Positions 33,854 through 42,154 of a stretch of 64,000 nt of DNA are shown piece by piece. The number at the start of each line of letters is the position of its first letter. Position 1 is the first letter of the stretch. Under the pieces are notes generated by a model. That model did not search any database and was not told the DNA's origin. It saw only the letters and a list, made by a program, of their open reading frames with translations. Source of the DNA: Massilia sp. W12 (GTDB lineage Bacteria > Pseudomonadota > Gammaproteobacteria > Burkholderiales > Burkholderiaceae_D); assembly GCF_037300705.1 (NCBI RefSeq), contig NZ_CP147776.1, positions 5,338,857 to 5,402,856 of the forward strand. Direction: 5' to 3'. The position numbers and the translations under genes are program-made.

Positions 33854-36800
33854 TCAATGCGCCTCATCCCCTGCCACCAAGGGCAGATCCAGCACAAAAC
33901 AGGCGCCCTGCCCGGCTTGGCTGTGCACCCGGATCTGCCCGTTCAACAATGAAGAAACGATGTTGTAGCAAACCGATAAGCCCAGGCCGATGCCGCCTTG
34001 CGCCAGCTTGGTGGTGAAGAAAGGGTCGAAGATATGCTTCTGATCTTGCGCGCTGATGCCGCAACCATCATCAGCGAACATGATCTCCACCCGCCCCGCC
34101 TGCAGGCGGCGTGCGCTCAGACGCAAATGACCGCCGCTGCGTCCCTCATACGCGTGCAACAGGGCGTTTTCCACCAGATGCGCCAGCACCTGGCCATATG
34201 GGCCGGGATAACTTTCCAAAATCAAATCAGGCGGGATGTCGATTTCGATCTCATGCCCATGCGCGCGGATCGCATTGCTCAGGGTGGCCAACACATCCAA
34301 ACTTGTTTCGCGCAAATCAAACATGCGCCGCTCGCTGCTGGTGCGATCGACTGCGACTTGTTTGAAGCTGTTCACCAGATGGGCGGCGTTTCGCAAATTC
34401 CGCATCAAGACTTGCGCCGCTTCCTGCGCATCCTGCAGATCTGCATGCAATTGCTGGGCGCGCAAGGCGCCGCTGCTCATTTGCTGCAAAAGGTTTTCCA
34501 CATTTTCCTGCATCGCACTGGCCATCATCAGACTGTTGCCAAGCGGGGTGTTCAATTCATGCGCCACACCGGCCACCAAGCCGCCCAGCGCCGCCAGCTT
34601 TTCCTGCGCCACCAGGCGGTCTTGCGCTTCGCGCAAGCGGCGGTAGGCGTTGCCGTTTTCGAGCGCAATCGCGCCATAGGCGCACAGATTGCGGAACAGG
34701 GTGCGCTCCCGTTCGCCATACGCGTGCGGGTGGTCGGATTGGATCGACATCACACCCAACAGACGCTGATCCACCACCAGCGGCGCAAACAGCAGGGTCA
34801 GCATATTGCGCGTGCCGGGAATCGGGCTGGGGTTAAGCTGGCCGGCTTCCAGCTCCAACAGAATTTCGCGCCGCTCACGGGCGCAACGGGCCGCGTTTGA
34901 GGAGGTGGAATTGAGTGCGATGCTGGTCGCCGGCAGGGCGCGCTCGTCTTCGCGCCCAAACACATATTCCAGGCAATCATTGTTCAAGTCGGCGCGGTAG
35001 AGTGAAAACGTGGGCGCATCCAGCAATTGCCGCACATGCCGGTGCAAGGCGGTAAACACCGCGTCCAATTCCAGATTGGCGGTGATTTCACGCCCGATTT
35101 CACCCAGTTCGCGCAAGGTGTTGGCGGAATTGGCCAAATCTTGATTCGCGCGCTGCAAATCGCGGTTGGCTTGCAGCAAGGCTTGCTGCTGTTGCTGCAA
35201 TTCGCTGGTGCGCTGCGCCACCTGAACAGCCAGCCCACGCCTTTGCTGGCGCAGCAGTGTGGTGCGCACTTGCACCAAGAGCAGCACGGCGATGGCCCCG
35301 GCCGCCACCAGCAGACTGCGGAACCACAGACTTTCAAACCAGTCCGGCTGCACGCTCAGATGCAGTTCGAGGCCGCTTTCATTCCACACTCCGTTGCGAT
35401 TCGAGCCGCGCAGGCGCAATTTATATTCGCCCGGCGGCAAATTGGTGTAGGAAGCCAGGCGGCGCGCCGGCTCGGTTTCCAGCCATTCACTGTCAAAGCC
35501 TTCGAGCTGGTAGGCGTAGCGGTTTTTTTCCGGCGCGGAATAATCCAGCGCGGCGAATTCGACCGCAATGCTGTTATTGTGCGGCCCCAATTCCAGCCGC
35601 CCCTTGCCTTGGTTATACATGCTGGCCGGAATGCGCTTACCGCCGATACGCAAATCCGTAATCACCAATTCAGGCCGGTAATCCCATTGCCGCACCTGTT
35701 CGGGCCGGATCACGCTCAAGCCGCCGGACGCGCCAAACAGCAATTCGCCGCCTGCGCCAACTGCGCCGGAATTGCTCCAATACGCTGGAAATTGCACGCC
35801 GTCGGCGCGCTGCAAGGCTTGCACGGAAAAACTGCGGCCATGAATGCGCGCCAGGCCGCCATCAGTGCTGACCCAGATATTGCCGGCCTGATCTTGCAGG
35901 ATTTGCCCGATGATGGGATTCGGCAGGCCGTGGCTTTGGTCAAAGTGGCGCATCGAGGCCTGCCCGGCGCTGTTATAACCTTGCCATAAGTGCAGGCCGC
36001 CGCCGGAAGCGCCAATCCAGATCCGCCCCTGCGCATCTTGCAGCAGGCTGGTGATGAAGCCATGCGCCAAACCATCCATACGCTTGGGTTCCGGCATGAT
36101 TTTATCCACCCGGCCACGCACCGGATCGTACAGATTCAAACCATTCCAGGTGCCGATCCAAAAGCGGCGCTGGCGGTCTTGCATGAAGCATGTGATGCGC
36201 ATATCGCTGAGCTGGGCGGAAAACGGGGCCAGCGCCGCCGGCTGCGCCGGGTCCAAGCCGCCTTCAGCGTCCAGCGCCACACTCCACACCCCATCGCTGC
36301 CGCCTATCCACAAACGGCCATCGGCCAGGGTCAGGGTTTTGACGGCGTCCAGGGGTTTGCGCGGCGCCAGCGGCAACGCTTGCACGCTGTTGCTGCCGAT
36401 GCGATGACGATACAGGCCGCGATTGCTGCCGATGTACAGCCAGGGGCCGGCTTCGACCATGGCCAACACCAGGGTGGCCGGCAAGGTGTGCTGTGGCCGT
36501 GCGGCGTCGGGGCGCAGGCTGGCGATCACGCCGCGCTGCGGGTGCAATAAATCCACCCCATTATTTCCCAGGCCAAGCCAATAACTGCCATCTTTGCGCG
36601 GCAGCACGCTCCAGACATCGCGGTCGCCGATCTTGCCCGGCTGGCCCGGATTGCCAACCAGATTCAACATAGCGCTTTGACGCGGATCATGGCGCGATAA
36701 GCCGCTTTGGCTGGCCACCCACAATAAACCGGAATTGTCTTGATACAAGGCCAGCACATTGTCATCCGCCAGCGAGCTTGCCTGGCTGGGATCATGCCGG

Positions 36801-37750
36801 ATCATGCGCAAGCTGTGTTCGCGCGGATGAATGGCGTAAATGCCCTGGCCAAAACTGCCAAGCCAGATCTCGTCTTTATCATGGCGGCGGATGCTGTTGA
36901 TATTGGCGCGCTCCAAACCGCTTTGCGGGATATGCAGCGCTTCCACTTTGGCGCTGGCCAGATCCAGCACAAATGCGCCATGACGTGCGCTGCCTATCCA
37001 CAATTGCCCCTCATCCAGAAACAGGGCGCGGATATCAGGAATGCTGTCCGCCGGCAGGGCTTGCGCCAGCAAGCGATTTTGCTGCAACCGGAACAGACCG
37101 CGCCCGGAGCCTATCCACAAGCTGCCATCGGCGCTCTTCCACAGCGCTTGCACGCGCTTATCGCTCATGCCCGAGAGATCCGGCCCCTGAATGCGGCGCC
37201 CTTCCGCGTTCAAATGATCCAAGCCGCCATGATTGCCGACCCATAAGCCGCCCAGGCCATCATCCGCCAGGGCGTACACGCTGGGATTGCCGAGCTGCTC
37301 CGGGCCGATGCGCACAAATTGATCTTGCGCCGCATCGTAACGCGCCAAACCGCCAGCCGTGCCGACCCATAACCTGCCGCGCGCATCCAGATGCAAGACT
37401 TGCACCAAGTCGTCCGGCAAGGAATGTGGAATGCGCGGATCCGCCTGATACACGCGGAAATGATAACCATCCCAGCGCGCCAGCCCGCCTTGCGTGCCAA
37501 TCCAGAGAAAGCCCTCCTGATCTTGCGCGATTGCCGTGGCGACCCCGTGCGGCATGCCGTTTTCATGATCGAGTGTGATGAATTGGGTTTGCGCCAGTTT
37601 TTCCCAGCCCTGGGCGGGCGGGTGATGGGTATGGCTGTGAACTGTATTGCAGAAAAAAAGAAGTGCTGTGGATAAGAATCCACAGATAAGAAAAAGCTGC
37701 GAGCCGCGCCCTGTGAAACATTGCAGCAGGGCGTTCCATCGCAGCATCAT
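33854..37750 (-). CDS. Membrane sensor histidine kinase with beta-propeller sensor, Y_Y_Y domain and GAF domain
   Basis: A 1298-residue kinase. A signal or anchor segment (LFLICGFLSTALLFF, about 19-33) is followed by two beta propellers made of Reg_prop repeats (GFLWIGTQGGLARWDG, GRLWVGTAGGLARYD; about 45-690). Then come a Y_Y_Y domain (about 704-800, KLRLRGSNRNGVW), one membrane helix (about 806-828), a coiled coil rich in Gln, and a GAF domain (about 905-1020). The HisKA box reads GVAHELNTPLGNS (about 1063-1070). The ATPase has N, G1 and G2 boxes (LVENALLHAY, FADDGCGIS, GGIGLGLSV). No receiver or AraC domain follows, unlike many propeller hybrids. It starts 35 bases after the gpsA stop and may be co-transcribed with it. 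No response regulator is adjacent, and the start lacks a clear ribosome site. The ligand is unknown. Confidence 0.9.
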   Translation of the reverse strand: MMLRWNALLQCFTGRGSQLFLICGFLSTALLFFCNTVHSHTHHPPAQGWEKLAQTQFITLDHENGMPHGVATAIAQDQEGFLWIGTQGGLARWDGYHFRVYQADPRIPHSLPDDLVQVLHLDARGRLWVGTAGGLARYDAAQDQFVRIGPEQLGNPSVYALADDGLGGLWVGNHGGLDHLNAEGRRIQGPDLSGMSDKRVQALWKSADGSLWIGSGRGLFRLQQNRLLAQALPADSIPDIRALFLDEGQLWIGSARHGAFVLDLASAKVEALHIPQSGLERANINSIRRHDKDEIWLGSFGQGIYAIHPREHSLRMIRHDPSQASSLADDNVLALYQDNSGLLWVASQSGLSRHDPRQSAMLNLVGNPGQPGKIGDRDVWSVLPRKDGSYWLGLGNNGVDLLHPQRGVIASLRPDAARPQHTLPATLVLAMVEAGPWLYIGSNRGLYRHRIGSNSVQALPLAPRKPLDAVKTLTLADGRLWIGGSDGVWSVALDAEGGLDPAQPAALAPFSAQLSDMRITCFMQDRQRRFWIGTWNGLNLYDPVRGRVDKIMPEPKRMDGLAHGFITSLLQDAQGRIWIGASGGGLHLWQGYNSAGQASMRHFDQSHGLPNPIIGQILQDQAGNIWVSTDGGLARIHGRSFSVQALQRADGVQFPAYWSNSGAVGAGGELLFGASGGLSVIRPEQVRQWDYRPELVITDLRIGGKRIPASMYNQGKGRLELGPHNNSIAVEFAALDYSAPEKNRYAYQLEGFDSEWLETEPARRLASYTNLPPGEYKLRLRGSNRNGVWNESGLELHLSVQPDWFESLWFRSLLVAAGAIAVLLLVQVRTTLLRQQRRGLAVQVAQRTSELQQQQQALLQANRDLQRANQDLANSANTLRELGEIGREITANLELDAVFTALHRHVRQLLDAPTFSLYRADLNNDCLEYVFGREDERALPATSIALNSTSSNAARCARERREILLELEAGQLNPSPIPGTRNMLTLLFAPLVVDQRLLGVMSIQSDHPHAYGERERTLFRNLCAYGAIALENGNAYRRLREAQDRLVAQEKLAALGGLVAGVAHELNTPLGNSLMMASAMQENVENLLQQMSSGALRAQQLHADLQDAQEAAQVLMRNLRNAAHLVNSFKQVAVDRTSSERRMFDLRETSLDVLATLSNAIRAHGHEIEIDIPPDLILESYPGPYGQVLAHLVENALLHAYEGRSGGHLRLSARRLQAGRVEIMFADDGCGISAQDQKHIFDPFFTTKLAQGGIGLGLSVCYNIVSSLLNGQIRVHSQAGQGACFVLDLPLVAGDEAH

Positions 37751-37785
37751 GATGTCAGCGGCGCCAGTATGCGCCGCAAAGGGCG

Positions 37786-38808
37786 TCAGGCGTTTTCATC
37801 GCGCGGATCGCGCGCCAGCAGACGCGCCACCATTTCCCGTGCATTATCGCCATCAAACAGAACGCCGGCCACAGCATTGGTGATCGGCATATCGATTTGC
37901 ATACGCGCCGCCAGTGCGCGCACCGAGCGGGCGCAGGGCACGCCTTCCGCCACATGGCCAAGTTCATCAACGATTTGCTGCAGCGGTTTGCCGGCCGCCA
38001 AGCCCAGGCCAACCTTGCGGTTGCGCGATAAATCGCCGGTGCATGTCAAAATCAAATCGCCGACCCCGGTCAAGCCCATGAACGTCTCGGCATGCCCGCC
38101 GAGCGCCACGCCAAGCCGGCTGATTTCGGCCAAACCGCGCGTGATCAGGGCGGCGCGCGCATTCATGCCCAAACCCAATCCATCCGCGATGCCGGTGGCG
38201 ATAGCCATGATGTTTTTCACCGCGCCGCCGACTTCCACCCCGGTCACATCATCCGAGGTATAGACCCGCACCGAACCGCCGTGAGCGATGCGCACCACTT
38301 TTTCGCGCAGCGCCGGATCATGCGAGGCGATGGTCAGGGCGCACGGCAGGCCGCGTGCAAATTCCTGGGCGAAACTGGGGCCGTACAAAGCGCCGCCAAT
38401 GAAATCGCGGCCCAGCTCTTCCGCCACAATCTGATGCGGCAACATGCTGGCGCCGCCTTCAAAACCTTTACACAGCCAGACCAGATGTCCTGGCTGATAA
38501 TTTTGCAATTTTTGCGCCAGCGGACGCAGGCCGGCCACCGGACAGGCGGCAATCAAGAGACCGTGTTTGCCATATTCCACCGCCGCGTCGAAATCATGCA
38601 CCGCTTCCAACAGCTCAGGGAAAGGCAGTCCGGGCAGATAGTCGTGGTTTTCGCGCGCGCTTTGGGCGCGCTGCATCGCCTCGCTATTGCGCCCCCATAA
38701 TTTGACCGGATGGCGCTGCGCCAGAGCAATCGCCACCGCCGTGCCCCAGGCGCCGGCGCCGAGCACCGCCACCGGAACCCCGGTGACTTTCAATCCTGTT
38801 TGCCCCAT
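37786..38808 (-). CDS. gpsA: NAD(P)-dependent glycerol-3-phosphate dehydrogenase
   Basis: The 340-residue cytoplasmic enzyme reduces dihydroxyacetone phosphate to sn-glycerol-3-phosphate for phospholipid synthesis. The Rossmann motif is VAVLGAGAWGTAVAIALA. Substrate-site elements include the Lys in EVGGAVKNIMAIATGI. The C-terminal segment has the family signature TGVGDLILTCTGDLSRNRKVG. Length fits (about 335-340). AGGAG lies seven bases before the ATG. It follows the SH3 protein gene by 21 bases and precedes the large kinase by 35. In Burkholderiales gpsA usually sits close to secB and grxC, as here apart from an AT-rich insertion. Confidence 0.97.
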   Translation of the reverse strand: MGQTGLKVTGVPVAVLGAGAWGTAVAIALAQRHPVKLWGRNSEAMQRAQSARENHDYLPGLPFPELLEAVHDFDAAVEYGKHGLLIAACPVAGLRPLAQKLQNYQPGHLVWLCKGFEGGASMLPHQIVAEELGRDFIGGALYGPSFAQEFARGLPCALTIASHDPALREKVVRIAHGGSVRVYTSDDVTGVEVGGAVKNIMAIATGIADGLGLGMNARAALITRGLAEISRLGVALGGHAETFMGLTGVGDLILTCTGDLSRNRKVGLGLAAGKPLQQIVDELGHVAEGVPCARSVRALAARMQIDMPITNAVAGVLFDGDNAREMVARLLARDPRDENA

Positions 38809-38829
38809 GCTGCTCTCCTGTATAGAGGC

Positions 38830-39279
38830 TTATTCGCCCCAGACCTCGCCGGCTTTGACAAAACCGGCCTGGCCATCGCGATGCCGCACTTTCAGCCAGG
38901 CATTGCCGCTCTGGCCATCCGCCATTTCCAGCAACACGCCTTTATCCACGGTGAAGGCGATGAATGCGCCCTCCTCGGCGGCGGCGCGCACTTTGACGCC
39001 ATTGCTCTGCGCCACCAGCATACGCTTCGGGCTTAAAGCCTTGGCTTCCAGCCACGCCAGGCTGCCGCTGGCGTCGCGCACTTTGCGCCATTCGCCATAT
39101 TCCATCACCACTTCCACCGGCATGCCGCGCGGCGCGACGAATAATTTTTTCCCCTTGGCGGACGGGGTGTCGTACAGCACTGCCGGCTGGGCCCCGATCG
39201 ACTTGAAATCCGCCGCCAGCGCCACGGGCGCCGCCAGCGCCAAGGCCAGGGCGGTTATATGCGAAACCACAGATTTCAT
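38830..39279 (-). CDS. Periplasmic SH3-domain protein
   Basis: A 149-residue exported protein. The signal peptide (MKSVVSHITALALALAAPVALA) ends near residue 22. Two SH3-like repeats follow: LYDTPSAKGKKLFVAPRG...EWRKVRDASGSLAWLEAKAL (about 35-82) and VKVRAAAEEGAFIAFTVDKG...NAWLKVRHRDGQAGFVKAGEVWGE (about 95-149). Such bacterial SH3 domains often bind cell-wall peptides. GAGGAAG lies six bases before the ATG. It leads the transcript into gpsA. No enzymatic domain is present, and the function is not established. Confidence 0.85.
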   Translation of the reverse strand: MKSVVSHITALALALAAPVALAADFKSIGAQPAVLYDTPSAKGKKLFVAPRGMPVEVVMEYGEWRKVRDASGSLAWLEAKALSPKRMLVAQSNGVKVRAAAEEGAFIAFTVDKGVLLEMADGQSGNAWLKVRHRDGQAGFVKAGEVWGE

Positions 39280-39305
39280 TTCACTTCCTCGCGACTTAGA
39301 AATGG

Positions 39306-39334
39306 AAACGACGCAGCGCGGGCTGCGTCGTTTT
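39306..39334. terminator. Rho-independent terminator (bidirectional) between the 87-residue gene and the SH3 gene
   Basis: ACGACGCAGC pairs with GCTGCGTCGT around a four-base loop, with AAA/TTTT flanks on both sides. It separates the AT-rich block from the SH3-gpsA transcript. Confidence 0.85.
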
Positions 39335-39346
39335 CCAAAGAAATTT

Positions 39347-39610
39347 TCAATTCATTAGCAGTTTTTTGCAATTTTTCCCCAAGGAATCAGCCATCTCCCT
39401 CAGGCAACAATGCCAGATATATTTTTTCAACTCTGCAGCGGCTTTGGTGTAAGGCCATATTTCTTGCAGCAAATCATCATGCACATCATCATCTTCACAT
39501 TGCTGCAATGCGGTTTGTAAAGTTCCAATCTTCTCATCCAATGCGCGCACACAGGCAGTCAGGCTGATTTCACTGATTTCTACCATATGATCAATTACAT
39601 TTTTAAGCAA
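39347..39610 (-). CDS. Small hypothetical protein
   Basis: An 87-codon frame in an AT-rich stretch. The product is acidic and helical (LDEKIGTLQTALQQCEDDDV, then EIWPYTKAAAELKKYIWHCC) with four Cys. No signal peptide or family was recognised. No clear ribosome site precedes the first ATG; a second in-frame ATG at 39586 is possible. A terminator lies just downstream, which favours a real gene. It may have arrived together with the adjacent toxin-gene remnant. Confidence 0.5.
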   Translation of the reverse strand: MLKNVIDHMVEISEISLTACVRALDEKIGTLQTALQQCEDDDVHDDLLQEIWPYTKAAAELKKYIWHCCLREMADSLGKNCKKLLMN

Positions 39611-39664
39611 AATTTTAAGGTGTTTTCTTTTTTAATAATGAACTAAGGCCTACTATCCGGGATT

Positions 39665-39832
39665 TCAGTACTTTTTATAAACCTCACCCCGGGGTTTGAC
39701 ATCCAGCACCAACACCTGCAACTCTTGATCTAAAATCCGAAAAACTATTCTATCGTCTCCCACCCGATAACGATACACATCTTTTTGTCCTTCCAAGACG
39801 ATAACGCCCATCATTTTGGGATTTTCAGACAA
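39665..39832 (-). pseudogene. C-terminal remnant of a RelE/ParE-family toxin gene
   Basis: Frame 39665-39832 encodes LSENPKMMGVIVLEGQKDVY, then RYRVGDDRIVFRILDQELQV, then LVLDVKPRGEVYKKY. This matches the last two-thirds of RelE/ParE toxins: loop NPxMxGV, strand YRxRVGDxRIVF, and the final HRxxVY-type strand, here PRGEVY. The N-terminal helices are missing. An in-frame TGA lies at about 39850, and the upstream sequence continues in another frame (EEHAEIIRRKAEIESQKK). A TTG or the double ATG (39814) could still start a short product, but a complete toxin is not encoded. No antitoxin was recognised. Confidence 0.7.
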
Positions 39833-39943
39833 CTTTTCTTTTGACTTTCGATTTCAGCTTTGCGCCTAATGATCTCCGCATGCTCCTCTGGGGTCGTTTT
39901 ACGGTCATCATGATTGCTTAATATCAAGCCAGGTTGGCGCCAG

Positions 39944-39971
39944 AAAAACTCAGGCCGGCAATCGCCGGCCC
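39944..39971 (-). terminator. Terminator after secB
   Basis: GGCCGGC (39964-39970 complement) pairs with GCCGGCC around a four-base loop on the minus strand. A run of five T follows after CTGAG. It begins about 15 bases after the secB stop. Confidence 0.75.
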
Positions 39972-39985
39972 GAATCGGATACAAC

Positions 39986-40462
39986 TCAGTTTGCAGCGGA
40001 ACCGGCGGCAGCAGCTTGCTGTTGCTCGGCGATGGCTTGCAGACGTTGCTGGTAGAAGGCTTCAAAGTTCAGTTCCGCCAGGTGGATAGGCGGGAAGCCG
40101 GCGCGGCTGATCACGTCAGCGATGTTGGCGCGCAGATACGGGTAGATGATGTTCGGGCAACCGATGCCCAGCAGCGGGTCGAGCTGTTCGTTCGGCAGAT
40201 TGCGGATATCAAAGATACCGGCTTGTTTGCCTTCCACCAGGAACGCCACTTTGTCTTTCACTTTGGCGGTAACGGTGATGGTGACGGTGGTTTCAAACAC
40301 GGTTTCAGCCAGACGCTCAGCGCCGACGTCCACGGACACTTCAATGCCAGGGCCTTCCTGTTCCAGGAAGATGGCGGGGGAATTCGGCTGCTCCAGCGAC
40401 AGATCTTTCAGGTAGATGCGCTGAATTTGGAATGATGGCTGTTGTTCGTTTTGATCAGACAT
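39986..40462 (-). CDS. secB: Protein-export chaperone SecB
   Basis: The 158-residue cytoplasmic tetramer keeps preproteins unfolded and hands them to SecA. The family core is present: [31 protein letters not shown], then [15 protein letters not shown], and [24 protein letters not shown]. The C-terminal tail is Ala/Gln-rich. It is the third gene after the rhodanese and grxC genes, 107 bases from grxC, and is followed by a terminator. Its clients here could include the exported proteins of this window, which is inference. Confidence 0.97.
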   Translation of the reverse strand: MSDQNEQQPSFQIQRIYLKDLSLEQPNSPAIFLEQEGPGIEVSVDVGAERLAETVFETTVTITVTAKVKDKVAFLVEGKQAGIFDIRNLPNEQLDPLLGIGCPNIIYPYLRANIADVISRAGFPPIHLAELNFEAFYQQRLQAIAEQQQAAAAGSAAN

Positions 40463-40569
40463 GGGAAGCTTTCAATGTGGTTGGGGCGGCCGCGCCGCCC
40501 GGTGAAAAATGCCGCCAGCTGGAAAATCTTCAAGCTTGCATCTAAGGCATGCAGGATGATACAGAAGGA

Positions 40570-40833
40570 TTACGCGCCTTGCAGCAATAAATCGAGTTTG
40601 CCGGCGCGCTCCAGCGCGCTCAAATCGTCGAATCCGCCCACATGGGTTTCTCCGATATAGATTTGCGGCACGGTGCGGCGACCGGTTTTTTGCATCATCG
40701 CCGTCCGTTCGTTTTCATCCAGATCGATGCGGATTTTGCGGATCTCGGTCACGCCCTTGTTGTGCAACAGGCGTTCCGCCATCACGCAATACGGGCAGGT
40801 TGCAGTGCTGTACATCACGACTTCTGAACTCAT
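40570..40833 (-). CDS. grxC: Glutaredoxin 3
   Basis: An 87-residue dithiol glutaredoxin. The active site CPYC lies at residues 13-16 (TATCPYCVMAERLL). The cis-Pro motif is RRTVPQIYIGE, and the glutathione-binding GGFDDL follows. The length is typical for GrxC. AAGGAGAG lies just before the ATG. It sits between the rhodanese gene (30 bases upstream) and secB, the usual order in Burkholderiales. It reduces disulfides with glutathione in the cytoplasm. Confidence 0.96.
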   Translation of the reverse strand: MSSEVVMYSTATCPYCVMAERLLHNKGVTEIRKIRIDLDENERTAMMQKTGRRTVPQIYIGETHVGGFDDLSALERAGKLDLLLQGA

Positions 40834-40863
40834 TTTTCTCTCCTTATTATTGTGACTGCACGT

Positions 40864-41289
40864 TCAAGCCTTGGCTTCTTTGACAGCCGGCTTGACGATA
40901 GGCATTTCCTGCGCCAGCCAGGCGCTGATGCCGCCATCCAGGCGCACCACATTGGTGAAACCCGCCGCCAGCAGGATGGGCACCGCCTTGGCCGCCCGCG
41001 CGCCGCTCTGGCACACCACGACCACGCTCTTGCTCTTGGCTTTATTCAACTCGCCAATGCGGTTTTGCAGTTCGGATAAGGGGATGTTGCGCGAATCGCG
41101 CAGATGGCCGGTGGCGAATTCGCTGCTCTCACGCACATCGAGAATCAGCACTTTGCCCTGGTTGATGATCATGGTTGCTTCTTGCGGCGAAGCCTTTGGC
41201 CCGCGACTGGACAACGCTTGCCACAGCAAGGCGCCGCCGGAAAAACAGGCCAACAGAATCAGAATGAGATTGTCCAGAAAGAATTTCAC
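40864..41289 (-). CDS. Membrane-anchored rhodanese-like sulfurtransferase
   Basis: A 141-residue protein. An N-terminal membrane helix (FFLDNLILILLACFSGGALL) is followed by one rhodanese domain with the active-site loop VVVCQSGARAA (Cys near residue 95) and the conserved LDVRESSEF. The start was placed at a GTG (41287-41289) directly before KFFLDN, with GGA six bases upstream; the open frame upstream runs into the gpmA promoter region. It heads the grxC-secB transcript. Persulfide transfer is the family activity; the acceptor is unknown. Confidence 0.88.
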   Translation of the reverse strand: MKFFLDNLILILLACFSGGALLWQALSSRGPKASPQEATMIINQGKVLILDVRESSEFATGHLRDSRNIPLSELQNRIGELNKAKSKSVVVVCQSGARAAKAVPILLAAGFTNVVRLDGGISAWLAQEMPIVKPAVKEAKA

Positions 41290-41404
41290 GGTATTCCAAT
41301 AGTTGAATGCAATCCGCGCATTATAAAATAGAAGCAAGCCTGCTGTTGTTGGCGTCCGCTTTTTGGCTGCCGCTCCGATTTCTTAACTACCTTGACTGAA
41401 GAAT

Positions 41405-42154
41405 ATGTACAAAATCGTTTTCATGCGCCATGGCGAGTCCACCTGGAACCTGGAAAACCGCTTCACCGGCTGGACCGATGTGGATTTGACCGAAAAAGGT
41501 TGCGCCGAAGCGCGTCAGGCCGGACGCTTGCTGCAAGACGCCGGGTTCAATTTTGATCTGTGCTACACCTCGGTGTTAAAACGCGCCATCCGCACCCTGT
41601 GGCTGACGCTGGAAACCATGGATTTGATGTGGCTGCCGGTGCGCCACGATTGGCGTCTGAATGAACGCCACTATGGCGCGCTGCAAGGCTTGGACAAGGC
41701 CGAAACCGCCGCCCAATACGGCGACGCGCAAGTGCTGGTATGGCGCCGCAGCTACGATATTCCGCCCAATCCCCTGGCCGCAGACGATGCGCGCGCTTCG
41801 TTCAATGACCCGCGTTACAAACAACTGGCGCGCGAACAGATTCCGCTCACGGAATGCCTGAAAGACACAGTGGCGCGCGTCAAACCCTGCTGGGAAGAAG
41901 AAATCGCGCCGCAAATCCGCGCCGGGCGCCAGATTTTGATCAGCGCCCACGGCAACAGCCTGCGCGCCCTGATCAAAATGCTCGACGGCATCAGCGATGA
42001 AGACATCGTCGGCCTGAACATCCCGAATGGCCAGCCGCTGGTGTATGAGCTGGATGCCGATCTGAAACCGATCAAGAGCTACTACCTGGGCGACCCGGAC
42101 GCCATCGCCAAAGCGCTGCAAGCAGTGGCCAATCAGGGCAAGGCCGGCAAGTGA
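41405..42154 (+). CDS. gpmA: 2,3-bisphosphoglycerate-dependent phosphoglycerate mutase
   Basis: The 249-residue glycolytic enzyme interconverts 3- and 2-phosphoglycerate. The catalytic histidine motif [11 protein letters not shown] is at residues 5-15. [13 protein letters not shown] and [10 protein letters not shown] are typical of the dPGM subgroup. The second His lies in [15 protein letters not shown]. It is transcribed divergently from the rhodanese gene over a 115-base gap. Its TGA overlaps the GTG start of the next gene (GTGA at 42151-42154), so the two are translationally coupled. Confidence 0.97.
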   Translation: MYKIVFMRHGESTWNLENRFTGWTDVDLTEKGCAEARQAGRLLQDAGFNFDLCYTSVLKRAIRTLWLTLETMDLMWLPVRHDWRLNERHYGALQGLDKAETAAQYGDAQVLVWRRSYDIPPNPLAADDARASFNDPRYKQLAREQIPLTECLKDTVARVKPCWEEEIAPQIRAGRQILISAHGNSLRALIKMLDGISDEDIVGLNIPNGQPLVYELDADLKPIKSYYLGDPDAIAKALQAVANQGKAGK

